Below are positions 6,794-15,800 of a stretch of DNA of 58,292 bases, in pieces (positions within the stretch are counted from its first letter, which is position 1; every line of letters starts with the position of its first letter). Made by a program: the position numbers and the translations under genes. This DNA comes from JAOABV01 sp039801465 (lineage in GTDB: Bacteria > Hydrothermota > Tepidihabitantia > Tepidihabitantales > CAIPLT01): NCBI GenBank assembly GCA_039801465.1, contig JBDRUT010000012.1:1-58292 (forward strand). Direction: 5' to 3'. A model generated the notes under the pieces. It was given only the letters and a program-made list of their open reading frames with translations. It had not been told where the DNA came from and did not search any database.

Positions 6794-7943
6794 CGACAGC
6801 AATAAAATAAAAGAGCAAGGATGAACCACCATAACTTAAAAATGGTAACGCAATACCAGTAATCGGCAATAAACCAAGCACCATTCCGATATTAACTAAC
6901 ACCTGATAGGATAAAACGGTAAACAATCCGATTGCAATTAGACTGGAAAATTCATCTCGGGCTTTTCGTGCTGTCATCAGAAATTGATAGATCAGATAAA
7001 AATAGAGTAGTAATAGTAATAGACAACCAATGAACCCAAATTCTTCAGCAAAACTTGAGAAGACAAAATCATTATGCCGATTAGGCAGAAATGCCAGTTT
7101 TTTCTGCGTGCCGGATAAAAACCCTTTTCCCCATAAACGACCAGAACCAACTGCAATCCGAGATTGAATAAGATTCCAGTTCATTCCTTTTGGGTCAAGC
7201 CATGGTGATAAGAAACCTAAAATTCGGGCTTTCTGATAATCTTTTAAGTTAAGCCAAATTATTGGTGATGATAATCCAGATATGATATTGATGATGAGAC
7301 CAATTAACCAACTGAGAATTGTCAATTTCTTATAAGATATAACTAAAAAGATAATAAAAAATGGAATCCAGAAATACAATGAAAACCCTGTAACAAAACT
7401 AATGATCGGAGAGAAGAGTAAAAAAAGGTGATAGAGAGGCAATCCTTTCCAATATAACATTACCGCCAGAATCGGTAAGAATATCAAGGCAGTGCCTAAG
7501 TCCGGTTCTAAAAAGATTAATCCGGAATAGACAATTACCGCAATGACCGGTAAAAATAAATCTTTTATGCTAAATGTGATTTGCCTATTGGACCAGAATT
7601 GAGCAAGAAAAATAATTAAAGATAATTTAGCAAATTCACTGGGCTGAAAATTGATAAATCCTAAATTAAACCATCGTTTGGAACCAACACCTGTGCCAAC
7701 AATTAATACTGCAATTAAAAGTAATAGAATTAGCAGATAAAAAAAGATTGCGGTATTTTCCCAAAACCTGCGGGGAATTTGATAAGCAATAATTAAGCCG
7801 ATTATTGCAATAAAAAACCAGATGATTTGACGCAGAAAAAATGTTTTGCCAACTGCGCTATAGATTGTGATTGTGCCGAGCACAAATAGAACTAAACTTG
7901 CGATTAAGATTGGAGAACTGTGAAGCCTATTCATTATTGGCAA
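6759..7943 (-). CDS. rodA: Peptidoglycan glycosyltransferase RodA (SEDS family)
   Basis: This 394-residue polytopic membrane protein polymerises lipid II during cell elongation, in complex with PBP2. It has about ten hydrophobic segments and the SEDS hallmarks GSKRWFNLGFINFQPSEFAKL at ~90, FLEPDLGTALIFLPI at ~143, FLPNRHNDFVFSSFAEEFGF at ~285 and ITGIALPFLSYGGSSL at ~358. The start overlaps the 3' end of mrdA by 17 bp (an internal ATG at 7934 is an alternative), so the two are translationally coupled. It closes the mreB-mreC-mreD-mrdA-rodA cluster. Its last codons, stop and downstream spacer are tandemly duplicated. Confidence 0.95.
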   Translation of the reverse strand: MPIMNRLHSSPILIASLVLFVLGTITIYSAVGKTFFLRQIIWFFIAIIGLIIAYQIPRRFWENTAIFFYLLILLLLIAVLIVGTGVGSKRWFNLGFINFQPSEFAKLSLIIFLAQFWSNRQITFSIKDLFLPVIAVIVYSGLIFLEPDLGTALIFLPILAVMLYWKGLPLYHLFLLFSPIISFVTGFSLYFWIPFFIIFLVISYKKLTILSWLIGLIINIISGLSSPIIWLNLKDYQKARILGFLSPWLDPKGMNWNLIQSRIAVGSGRLWGKGFLSGTQKKLAFLPNRHNDFVFSSFAEEFGFIGCLLLLLLYFYLIYQFLMTARKARDEFSSLIAIGLFTVLSYQVLVNIGMVLGLLPITGIALPFLSYGGSSLLFYFIAVGIILNIRNKPE

Positions 7944-9687
7944 TTTGATTTTTCCGAGAGAAATATTTTTTAATTAACTGCTGGACAATTGGTGCGGAAA
8001 TCGCACCGCCTTTACCAACATTTTCCACAATTACACAAAACACAACTTCAGGATTTTCTGCTGGCGCATAACCAACAAACCAAGCATGGTCAGGATGCGG
8101 CGGATTTTCTGCAGTTCCGGTTTTACCTGCAACTGTAATATCAGGTAAATAAGCACCACCACCAGTACCAAACTTAACAACATCAATTAGTGCTTGTTTG
8201 ACAATTTTGATATTTTCTGAAGAAACTGGTATCTTTGTCTTTTTCGGTTGAAATTCATAAACTACCCCGTTACCATTTTTGATCATTTTTAATAGATGTG
8301 GTTCATAATATTCACCATCACCAGCAATTGCCGAATAGAGCAGTGCTAATTGTAATGGCGTGACTAAGATTTCACCTTGGCCAATGGCTAAATTAGGAAG
8401 CACGCCTGAAGTCCAGCGATTTTTGCCATATCGTTTATCAAGCCATTCTCGAGTTGGCACATTGCCAGCACGTTCGGGTTGTAGGTCAATATTGGTCTTC
8501 TCATTAATCCGCCATTGAAGAAGATAAGATGTCAGCCGGTCAAGACCAAGTCTTAATCCCAGTTGATAAAAATAGACATTACAAGAATAGGCAATCGCAT
8601 TGGTTAAGTTGAGTGAGCCGTGTTTTGTCCAACATTTATATTTCCGATTACCATAAGTAAAACTACCTTGACAACCAGAAAATCTCGTCTCTTTATCAAT
8701 CAGATTTGATTCTAAGCCGGCTAAGGCGATTAAGGGTTTGATGGTGGAACCTGGTGGATAAGCACTCATTAAGGCACGATTTAATAAAGGTGAAGATTTA
8801 TCTTTAATAATCTTTTGCCATTCAGTGCTTACGAGTCCTTGAGTAAGTAATTCAGAATTAAAACTTGGTTGCGAAACCAAACATAGAATTCCACCATCTT
8901 TTAAGTCAATACCAACTACTGCGGCGCGTTGATATTTACTAACCAATTCATAAGCCAACTTTTGTAATTCAGCATCAATTGTAAGATAAATATCATTTCC
9001 TGCTACGGGTAATATTTCTCGTTTTTCCGGCAATGGTCCAATCTCCCGACCCGTAGCATCAATTTCAGCATATCGGATACCTTCTTTACCTCGTAAATAT
9101 ATCTCATATTGCGCTTCAATACCGGCGCGTCCCGTATAATGCCACGGTCGATAATAAGTATCAGACTTCATTTCTTCAGTCGTGACTTCTCCCAAATAAC
9201 CAATCAAATGTGCTGTTGCTGGTCCTAAAGGATAAGTGCGAATTGGTTCAATCTCAACCGAAACACCACGAAGAAATTTAGCATTCTCTTCTATTTTTAA
9301 TACTGTTAATAAATCAACATTTCGTTTGATTTTAATCGGAGTGCGCAGATAAGCAAAATTATTTAACCAATCCTTAATTCGGATATTATCAATTTGAGCA
9401 AAATTCATCAGATTACTCATAGTTTGACTATCAAGTTCACAAGGAATAACTGATAAAGCGAATGCGGGACGAGAATCGGCTAAAATTGTATTATGGCGGT
9501 CAAAAATTTTACCGCGGGCAGCAGGCGTAAAGACTTTTCTGATGCGATTGGCTTCAGCCAATTGAAAATATCTTTTACCGGCAATAATTTGGAGTTGAAA
9601 TAGTTTAGCAATGATAATTAATAAAAATATGCCAATTAACAGAACTAATCTTCTACGCCGATATTCTATTTCCATATGATTTGACAA
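7927..9687 (-). CDS. mrdA: Penicillin-binding protein 2 (elongation transpeptidase)
   Basis: This 586-residue class B PBP has one N-terminal membrane anchor (LVLLIGIFLLIIIAKLFQL, residues ~13-32) and a periplasmic dimerisation domain with AARGKIFDRHNTILADSRP. The transpeptidase domain shows the active-site motif PPGSTIKP (Ser at about 311), SCN (AYSCNVYFY, ~368) and KTG (VAGKTGTAENP, ~530). It cross-links new peptidoglycan in the elongasome with RodA, whose gene overlaps its 3' end. mreD lies 41 bp upstream. ATG codons at 9687 and 9675 are both possible starts and differ by four residues. Confidence 0.95.
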   Translation of the reverse strand: MSNHMEIEYRRRRLVLLIGIFLLIIIAKLFQLQIIAGKRYFQLAEANRIRKVFTPAARGKIFDRHNTILADSRPAFALSVIPCELDSQTMSNLMNFAQIDNIRIKDWLNNFAYLRTPIKIKRNVDLLTVLKIEENAKFLRGVSVEIEPIRTYPLGPATAHLIGYLGEVTTEEMKSDTYYRPWHYTGRAGIEAQYEIYLRGKEGIRYAEIDATGREIGPLPEKREILPVAGNDIYLTIDAELQKLAYELVSKYQRAAVVGIDLKDGGILCLVSQPSFNSELLTQGLVSTEWQKIIKDKSSPLLNRALMSAYPPGSTIKPLIALAGLESNLIDKETRFSGCQGSFTYGNRKYKCWTKHGSLNLTNAIAYSCNVYFYQLGLRLGLDRLTSYLLQWRINEKTNIDLQPERAGNVPTREWLDKRYGKNRWTSGVLPNLAIGQGEILVTPLQLALLYSAIAGDGEYYEPHLLKMIKNGNGVVYEFQPKKTKIPVSSENIKIVKQALIDVVKFGTGGGAYLPDITVAGKTGTAENPPHPDHAWFVGYAPAENPEVVFCVIVENVGKGGAISAPIVQQLIKKYFSRKNQIANNE

Positions 9688-9728
9688 AAAAATAATTCAG
9701 CACCAATATTAACTTGTTTAAACATTTA

Positions 9729-10163
9729 CTATTGACGATAAAACAATTTTGTAATTAAAATTTCTAAAGGTAACGCAATTGCGGTAAGAACAATTACGGA
9801 TAATAACCAAGAGATAAATCGCATTGGGCTAGGAGTCATAATTAAACCTACGAGATATTTAAAGATTAACGCTACTAATAACATACCGATGAGATATACT
9901 CTTTGTTTGTAAATAAATCGGTGAATGCTATTACTGGCATACGCAATGATTGTCATCACAAAAATATGAAATCCCAAGTTTATCGGATTGACCAATCCCA
10001 AAAGTAATCCTGACCAAATACCTAAAATCAAAGAGTTTATTGCGGTTTCATGTAAAGAAAAAATTATGAGTCCTAAAATAGTTAAATCTAATGGAAAAGA
10101 ATTGCAACTGACTTGAATAAGAAATAAGAAGTAAAGAAATATGATGCTAAAGAATAGTCTCAT
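9729..10163 (-). CDS. mreD: Rod-shape-determining membrane protein MreD
   Basis: This 144-residue, strongly hydrophobic protein has about five membrane segments (LFFSIIFLYFLFLIQV; LTILGLIIFSL; LILGIWSGLLLGLVNP; LIGMLLVALIFKYLVG; LLSVIVLTAIALPLEI). The acidic/Pro-containing SGLLLGLVNPINLGFH stretch corresponds to the S-G-hhh-Dhh motif of MreD. Sequence identity in this family is low, so the call leans on its position between mreC and mrdA. It is slightly shorter than the E. coli protein (162). It links MreC to the membrane part of the elongasome. Confidence 0.85.
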   Translation of the reverse strand: MRLFFSIIFLYFLFLIQVSCNSFPLDLTILGLIIFSLHETAINSLILGIWSGLLLGLVNPINLGFHIFVMTIIAYASNSIHRFIYKQRVYLIGMLLVALIFKYLVGLIMTPSPMRFISWLLSVIVLTAIALPLEILITKLFYRQ

Positions 10164-10363
10164 CAGCAGTTGACTTTAGGTTGCAAGCGAAGTAAGTTAA
10201 TCATTTAGGTCAATAATAAAATTTATTAATACAATAAGGTTCAACTGGTTTCGGTTCAAGGTCTCACATTCCAGATTGTTAGTTTTGCACCTTGGACTGC
10301 TTTATATTTTGGAACCTTCGCACATATGTTTTGATTTGGCAAGATCGCATTCATAATCATTAC

Positions 10364-11206
10364 TTATCGGAAACGTGGGGTAGAAGGAACTTCGATTTTC
10401 AAATTTTGTAGTTCTTGATATGGTGTTTTTAGTTGACGTTTTGATGCTTCAGAAGATAATCCTAATTCTTTAGTCAATATTGATACAACTTCTAATTTAT
10501 TAAACTTAACGAATGGTTTAAGTTTGACATATTGAAAGAAATTAGTTGAATCTTGAGCAATATGGGTAACAACACCAATATTAATGCCTTTAGGAAAGAT
10601 ACCGCCTAAACCTGAAGTTATGACTGTATCATTAACAATAATATCACTCTCGGGCGCAGTGTATTTGAACCGCATTTGCTGTGAATTCGTGCATTCAACA
10701 ACCCCTACAACCCGACTGCGTAAAATTTGACCGGCAATTTTCAGACCAGGACTTAATGCAGTTTCCACAATTGCTTGAAAATCCGTTGCGTCAATTATTA
10801 ATCCCACTAATCCATCAGAAGTCACTACTGGCTGGTTGACTCTTATACCATCAGACATGCCTTTATCAATTGTCAAGAACCGATTAAAAGTTTCTGGGTC
10901 ACGAGCAATGATATTCGCTGAAATTAAATTAATGTTTTCAACTGATGAAGTCTGATATTTTAATAACTTTTCTCGTAAGAGACTGTTTTCAATTGCTAAA
11001 TGGGTTGATAGTTGCAAGAGTCGTTCGTTTTCTTTTTTAAGCGAACGCATATTAACGATTGCTTTATTGATGAGTTCTACGGGTGCTAAAAATATCATCC
11101 GGGGATATTGGGTTATTTTTAGTTTTAATGGAGCCGGCAAAAATGTAATTGCAAGACTTATAATTAGAGTTATGATTAATATTCGGTTTGAGATGCGATT
11201 AACCAT
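10364..11206 (-). CDS. mreC: Rod-shape-determining protein MreC
   Basis: This 280-residue protein has a single N-terminal membrane helix (ILIITLIISLAITFLPAP, residues ~8-25), a coiled coil (NMRSLKKENERLLQLSTHLAIENSLLREKL, ~53-82) and a beta-rich periplasmic domain. The latter carries IIARDPETFNRFLTIDKGMSDGI and the QPVVTSDGLVG signature at ~125-137. MreC scaffolds PBP2 and RodA outside the membrane. It lies 200 bp upstream of mreD and 224 bp downstream of mreB; both gaps are long for this operon and hold no gene I can see. Confidence 0.93.
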   Translation of the reverse strand: MVNRISNRILIITLIISLAITFLPAPLKLKITQYPRMIFLAPVELINKAIVNMRSLKKENERLLQLSTHLAIENSLLREKLLKYQTSSVENINLISANIIARDPETFNRFLTIDKGMSDGIRVNQPVVTSDGLVGLIIDATDFQAIVETALSPGLKIAGQILRSRVVGVVECTNSQQMRFKYTAPESDIIVNDTVITSGLGGIFPKGINIGVVTHIAQDSTNFFQYVKLKPFVKFNKLEVVSILTKELGLSSEASKRQLKTPYQELQNLKIEVPSTPRFR

Positions 11207-11430
11207 TACGCTTTAACTCAAAGAGAACTACAGATTTTCCGATTGTCCATTACTAACTAACCTCAGGAAGTCTTGGATGGAATTACAGTGTTATATTTAT
11301 TAAAAGAACTCTGCGAAAGTCATTTTTCGCTGATGATTCACTGATTTTTCTTTTGTTCTTCTGAGTCTTTAGTGTTTTCAGTGGCACTTTCTCAGAGCTC
11401 TCTGTAAAAGAAGATGTTTTTTATTTAAGA

Positions 11431-12471
11431 TTATGTTTTCAGAATCAATTTTTCGTGTGCGGAGATGTCTTCAAGAATTTTTCCCGCACCAATTACAACA
11501 CAATCAATCGGATTTTCTGCAACATAGACCGGTAAATTGGTCTCTTCTTTAATTAGAAGGTCTAAGCCTTTAAGTAGAGAACCACCACCTGCCATATAAA
11601 TACCCCGGTCAACAATATCCGCAGCTAATTCCGGTGGTGTTTTTTCTAAGGCATATCGGACCGCGTCAATAATCAATGACACCGGTTCTTCTAATGCTTC
11701 ACGGATTTTCGCACCTGTAATCTTGATGGTTTTAGGAATACCGGAAACTAAATCCCGTCCTTTAACTTCCATTGTTTCATCTTTACCAGTTGCATAAGCT
11801 GAGCCGATATTGATTTTAATATTTTCTGCGGTCTGTTCACCAATAATTAAATTGTAATTCTTTTTCACATAATTAATTATTGCTTCATCCATCTCATCAC
11901 CCGCAACCCGGATCGAATTACAATTGACAACTCCTGAGAGTGCGACTACAGCAATTTCCGTTGTGCCACCACCAATATCAATAATCATATTACCGGTTGG
12001 GGCTTCTACTGGTAATCCGGCACCCATTGCAGCCGCAATCGGTTCAGAGACCAGATAGATTTCTCGGGCACCAGTAGCTTCAACTGAATCCCGCACTGCT
12101 CTTTTTTCAACTTCAGTAATTCCTGATGGAACACAAACAATCACTCGGGGACGGACAAACATCTTTTTCTTTTGGACGATTTCAATATAAGTCTTAAGCA
12201 TCAGTTCCACTGTGCCAAAATCAGCAATCACACCATCTTTCATCGGTCTTACTGCTCTAATACCTTCAGGTGTTCGGCCAAGCATTTTTTTCGCTTCATT
12301 ACCAACCGCGACGACTCGATGATTCGTATCGTCAATAGCGACAATTGACGGCTCGCGTAATTGGATGCCTTTACCTTTTACATAAATTAAGGTTGAACTT
12401 GTGCCTAAATCAATCGCAACATCATTGGTAAAGCGCTCAGATATATTTTTGAAAAATGAACTTAGAAACAT
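11431..12471 (-). CDS. mreB: Actin-like cell-shape protein MreB
   Basis: This protein of ~346 residues is a cytoplasmic actin homologue that forms membrane-bound filaments directing cell-wall elongation. Phosphate-1 (DVAIDLGTSSTLIY, ~18-31), phosphate-2 (MIIDIGGGTTEIAVV, ~160) and adenosine (GIYMAGGGSLLKGLD, ~293) motifs are intact, and length is normal. The N-terminal MFLSSFFKN is the expected amphipathic, membrane-binding stretch. I place the start at 12471 rather than the in-frame ATG at 12477, because the -10 box (12478-12483) ends exactly 6 nt before it, predicting a leaderless message. First gene of the shape cluster. Confidence 0.95.
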   Translation of the reverse strand: MFLSSFFKNISERFTNDVAIDLGTSSTLIYVKGKGIQLREPSIVAIDDTNHRVVAVGNEAKKMLGRTPEGIRAVRPMKDGVIADFGTVELMLKTYIEIVQKKKMFVRPRVIVCVPSGITEVEKRAVRDSVEATGAREIYLVSEPIAAAMGAGLPVEAPTGNMIIDIGGGTTEIAVVALSGVVNCNSIRVAGDEMDEAIINYVKKNYNLIIGEQTAENIKINIGSAYATGKDETMEVKGRDLVSGIPKTIKITGAKIREALEEPVSLIIDAVRYALEKTPPELAADIVDRGIYMAGGGSLLKGLDLLIKEETNLPVYVAENPIDCVVIGAGKILEDISAHEKLILKT

Positions 12472-12477
12472 CAGCAT

Positions 12478-12506
12478 AGCATAAAGAAAAAAAAGTTATT
12501 TGTCAA
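12478..12506 (-). promoter_or_regulatory. mreB promoter, predicted leaderless
   Basis: Read on the minus strand: TTGACA (12506-12501), 17-bp spacer, TATGCT (12483-12478), then 6 nt to the ATG at 12471. It would drive the whole mre cluster without a 5' leader. Confidence 0.65.
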
Positions 12507-12607
12507 TAGTAAAAATTATCAAGAATTATAAGCCGACATTCTTATTGAATTTCTTTCATAATGATAATAATACTAAAATAAGAATAAGTTCAATATCATG
12601 CTTTGCG

Positions 12608-12724
12608 CTCAGAATGAAAACGATACGATAGCACCTTTCTGAACTCCAGCAATGACATATAACTTATCGGCAATGTTAATGACTACTCAGAATGAAAACG
12701 ATACGATAGTACTTTTCTGAACTC
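12608..12724. repeat. 39-bp direct repeat pair, 78 bp apart
   Basis: The stretch 12608-12646 recurs at 12686-12724 with two mismatches that I see. Each begins CTCAGAATGA and ends CTTTTCTGAACTC or a close variant, recalling the arms of the palindromic elements near 3.7-3.95 kb. The 12507-12750 interval holds no gene I can see. Confidence 0.8.
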
Positions 12725-12750
12725 TTATTTATTGGGTTTATTGTTTTCTT

Positions 12751-12786
12751 GAAAAAAAATAGGGCGGAGCCCCATGTCCGCCCTAT
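12751..12786 (-). terminator. Rho-independent terminator after the 1520-residue surface protein gene
   Basis: A GC-rich stem AGGGCGGA / TCCGCCCT (12761-12768 with 12777-12784, extendable by two A-T pairs) has an 8-nt loop. It is followed on the minus strand by a run of eight U (plus-strand A at 12752-12759). It lies ~35 bp past the stop of the gene ending at 12821. Confidence 0.85.
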
Positions 12787-12820
12787 AGAGGGTTATGTTA
12801 TGTTGTTTATGGGATAAGGG

Positions 12821-15800
12821 TTATTGCACTATTAGTTTGATTTCCGCTCGATTAGTTGCATCTTCATATTTCAAGAAGTAGATGCCTTGTGTCAGATTCT
12901 TCGCATTCAGAGTCGCAGTATAAGAACCAGCATTGAGATTGCCGTCAGTAATCGTCTCAATGAGTCTACCAGTTGCATTATAAAGTTTGATTGAGACTTT
13001 TCCAGAAACCGGCACTGTGTATCTAATCGTCGTGAGTTTGGTAAATGGATTTGGTGTGACATCAAATTTGAAGGTGAGTTTGGTTGTAATCTCTGAAGTC
13101 ATAATTGCGGTTTGAGTTGTTGGTGTAATTGCAGATGCTAATTTATCCGCATAGACTGGTCCGTATTTCATCACTTCTAAGAGGTTATTACCTTTTAAGA
13201 GATAGACATAGTTATTGCCATAGGCTAAGGCTGCGCCGGTCTTAGGAACACTCTTTTTGCCTAATGCCGGATCTTGAGGAATTGTCTCAAGTGGAACCCA
13301 AGTGCCTTTGCTGATTTCATATTTCCAGAAATCTCGTGCGCCACCGCCTTTAATCATATACACAGCAGAGCCATTAGTTGCCATTGAGCCACCGTCTTTA
13401 ACTTTAGTCTTCTTATTAATTTGCGGATGATTCTGTGGACAGGATTCAATTTCAGTCCAGTTAGTACCCGAAATGTTATAAGCCCAGAATGAGTTGTATT
13501 TATCACCACCTTTAAGACCGTAAATTGTTCCACCGATACCAACAATTGCACTGCCGTCTTTCCATGGTTTGCCTGTGGTGCCAGCAGGTGCTTTATTTAG
13601 TATTGTCCAGGATTTTCCAACTGGGTCATAAACAAAGAAGTTTTCGTATTCTAGTTTCTGTCCGCCGACTAAGACATAGAGTAGACCGTTATGGAAGAAG
13701 ATAGATGTTCCACCTTTTGCGCCTTTGGTTGAAGGAATCCAAGACTCAAAGTACCAGTGAGCACTATCAAGGTCATATTTCCAGAGTTCAAATGTGCCAT
13801 TACCTTTGGTCGCATAGATTGCATTTGCGCCATCCCAACAGAGTGCCGCGCCTTTACCTGGAACTTTCTTATTGTATCTTGAACTGTCAGTCACGGGATA
13901 TTTTAAGCCAAAGCCAATAGTTTCAGCTTCAGTCCAATTCGGGTCAACATATTTTACGAACTTTTTAGATTTATTGCCAGGGAAAGCATAGAGAATTGCA
14001 GACTTAGTTTCAACTGCGGTCATTGCGCCACCAGCTTTCACGCCTTTACCAGGTGCAGGCTCAATAATATTGGCAATCCAAGACCAACTAACTAATGGTG
14101 CTTCAGTAACATTGAAACTGCCAGCAGGAGCGGAATTATTGCTGGGATTAGCATCACCGGGCAATGCGGTCCAAGCATTAGTTGTGAATTCACCTAAAAC
14201 CGATGCTTGATAAGGAGCAAATTCAACCGTATCAATCTGTCCAACATCTAAGGTTATCCAAGCTGTATCTAAATATTCTGCGTCTTTAGCAGTTCCAATC
14301 TCAAAGACCACAGGGAATAGACCAGTGGCAATACCATAGTTTTGCACGATTACTTTTGGTGTAACTGAACTATTTTGATAGACAGTTCCAGTTGGAGCGA
14401 GAATTGCAGTTGCACCAACATCATAAATTGGTCTAAAGAGATCACTCCAAACTCTGGGCAGTAGTTGGAAAGTATCTTTATATGCTGAAAGATTACCAAT
14501 TATTGAGATTGTATCATTGGGAATTAATTGGCCAATAATCTCAGTTGCGTTAGCATCAATCCTTATACGAATGGAATCGTTTTCGTCATTATTATATGCC
14601 CAGTAGTTAGTTCCACTGGCAAATGTGCCTGTAGTTTTGAAATGAAGGTCATTAATTCTAATTAAGCATCCTTCATAATCTTCAATTACACCTGAGATTG
14701 TTTGCAGAGTTGTGCAAGGTAGAGGTCTATTGCTGGCATAAATTCGGACATCGCCATTGAGATTATAACCAGCATCAATTTCGGTAAGAGTATTATACTC
14801 TTTGACAATACCAATAATACTTACACTATCACCGATATTTAATTTTGGTATAGAATCTTGAGGACGGCGATAGACATAAAGTCCATTCCAGGTCCCACCG
14901 GGTCGTTGTTCCAAAAAGAAGCGAGGACCAAAAGTACCAGTCACAATACCTTTGGTATGGACATATTTGAATGTATCAGGTGATGCTGAAGTTGTACCTT
15001 GAATCTGGTCTATTGTCCGTTCAAATGGGATTGTATAGCGCGAAATACTTGAGATGGTGGTATAACCATTTTCGTCAGTGGCGTGGATTTTATAAAAGAT
15101 CGTATCGCCTTGAGATTTTAAGGCTGGAATTTCATAAGTAAAGATTGAATCGGCTGAGTTATAGCCCGTTTTTAGCACCGCAGTCCAACTAGTTTGAGTG
15201 TTGACTGCATAAAATAGCGTATCGGCAATATCAGCAAGTGGTGTTATATCATCATAAATTTTTGCTAAAACCGTAACCGATTCGCCGCTTAAAGGTATTA
15301 ACGGACTTCGGGTAATGTTTGCAATCGTTGGCGGTTCTAATCCAGTTAAAACACCCCAAGAAGTTCCAATTCTAATACCGTCAACAATCAAATCATATGC
15401 ATTACTACCTTGTCGTAATGCAATTGAACCGCAATTACTTAAATCAGATATTGATCCGTCGGTATGTGATAAATCTGCTGGCGGTTCTGTTCCACTTAAA
15501 GGAGGATTAATCCAAAGTTTTACTTCGTCATCATTAGTTCCTGGATTGAAAGTATACTTTAATACAAGTAGATATGTTGTATTAAACGAATAATTATTAT
15601 TAGTAATAACTGAAGCAGTTGAACTGCCTTTGCTTAAGCCAAATTTCAAATTTCCCCCATCGCTTTTAACAAAAACTCTACCGCGAAACATTGTGCCGAT
15701 TGAAAAAGGACCAAAATGTAAGAAATAATCTTCAGTGGTTGGTGCTGATGCAACATTGACCATAAAAGCAGCGTAGACACTACCTGATGTTTGGGGAGTA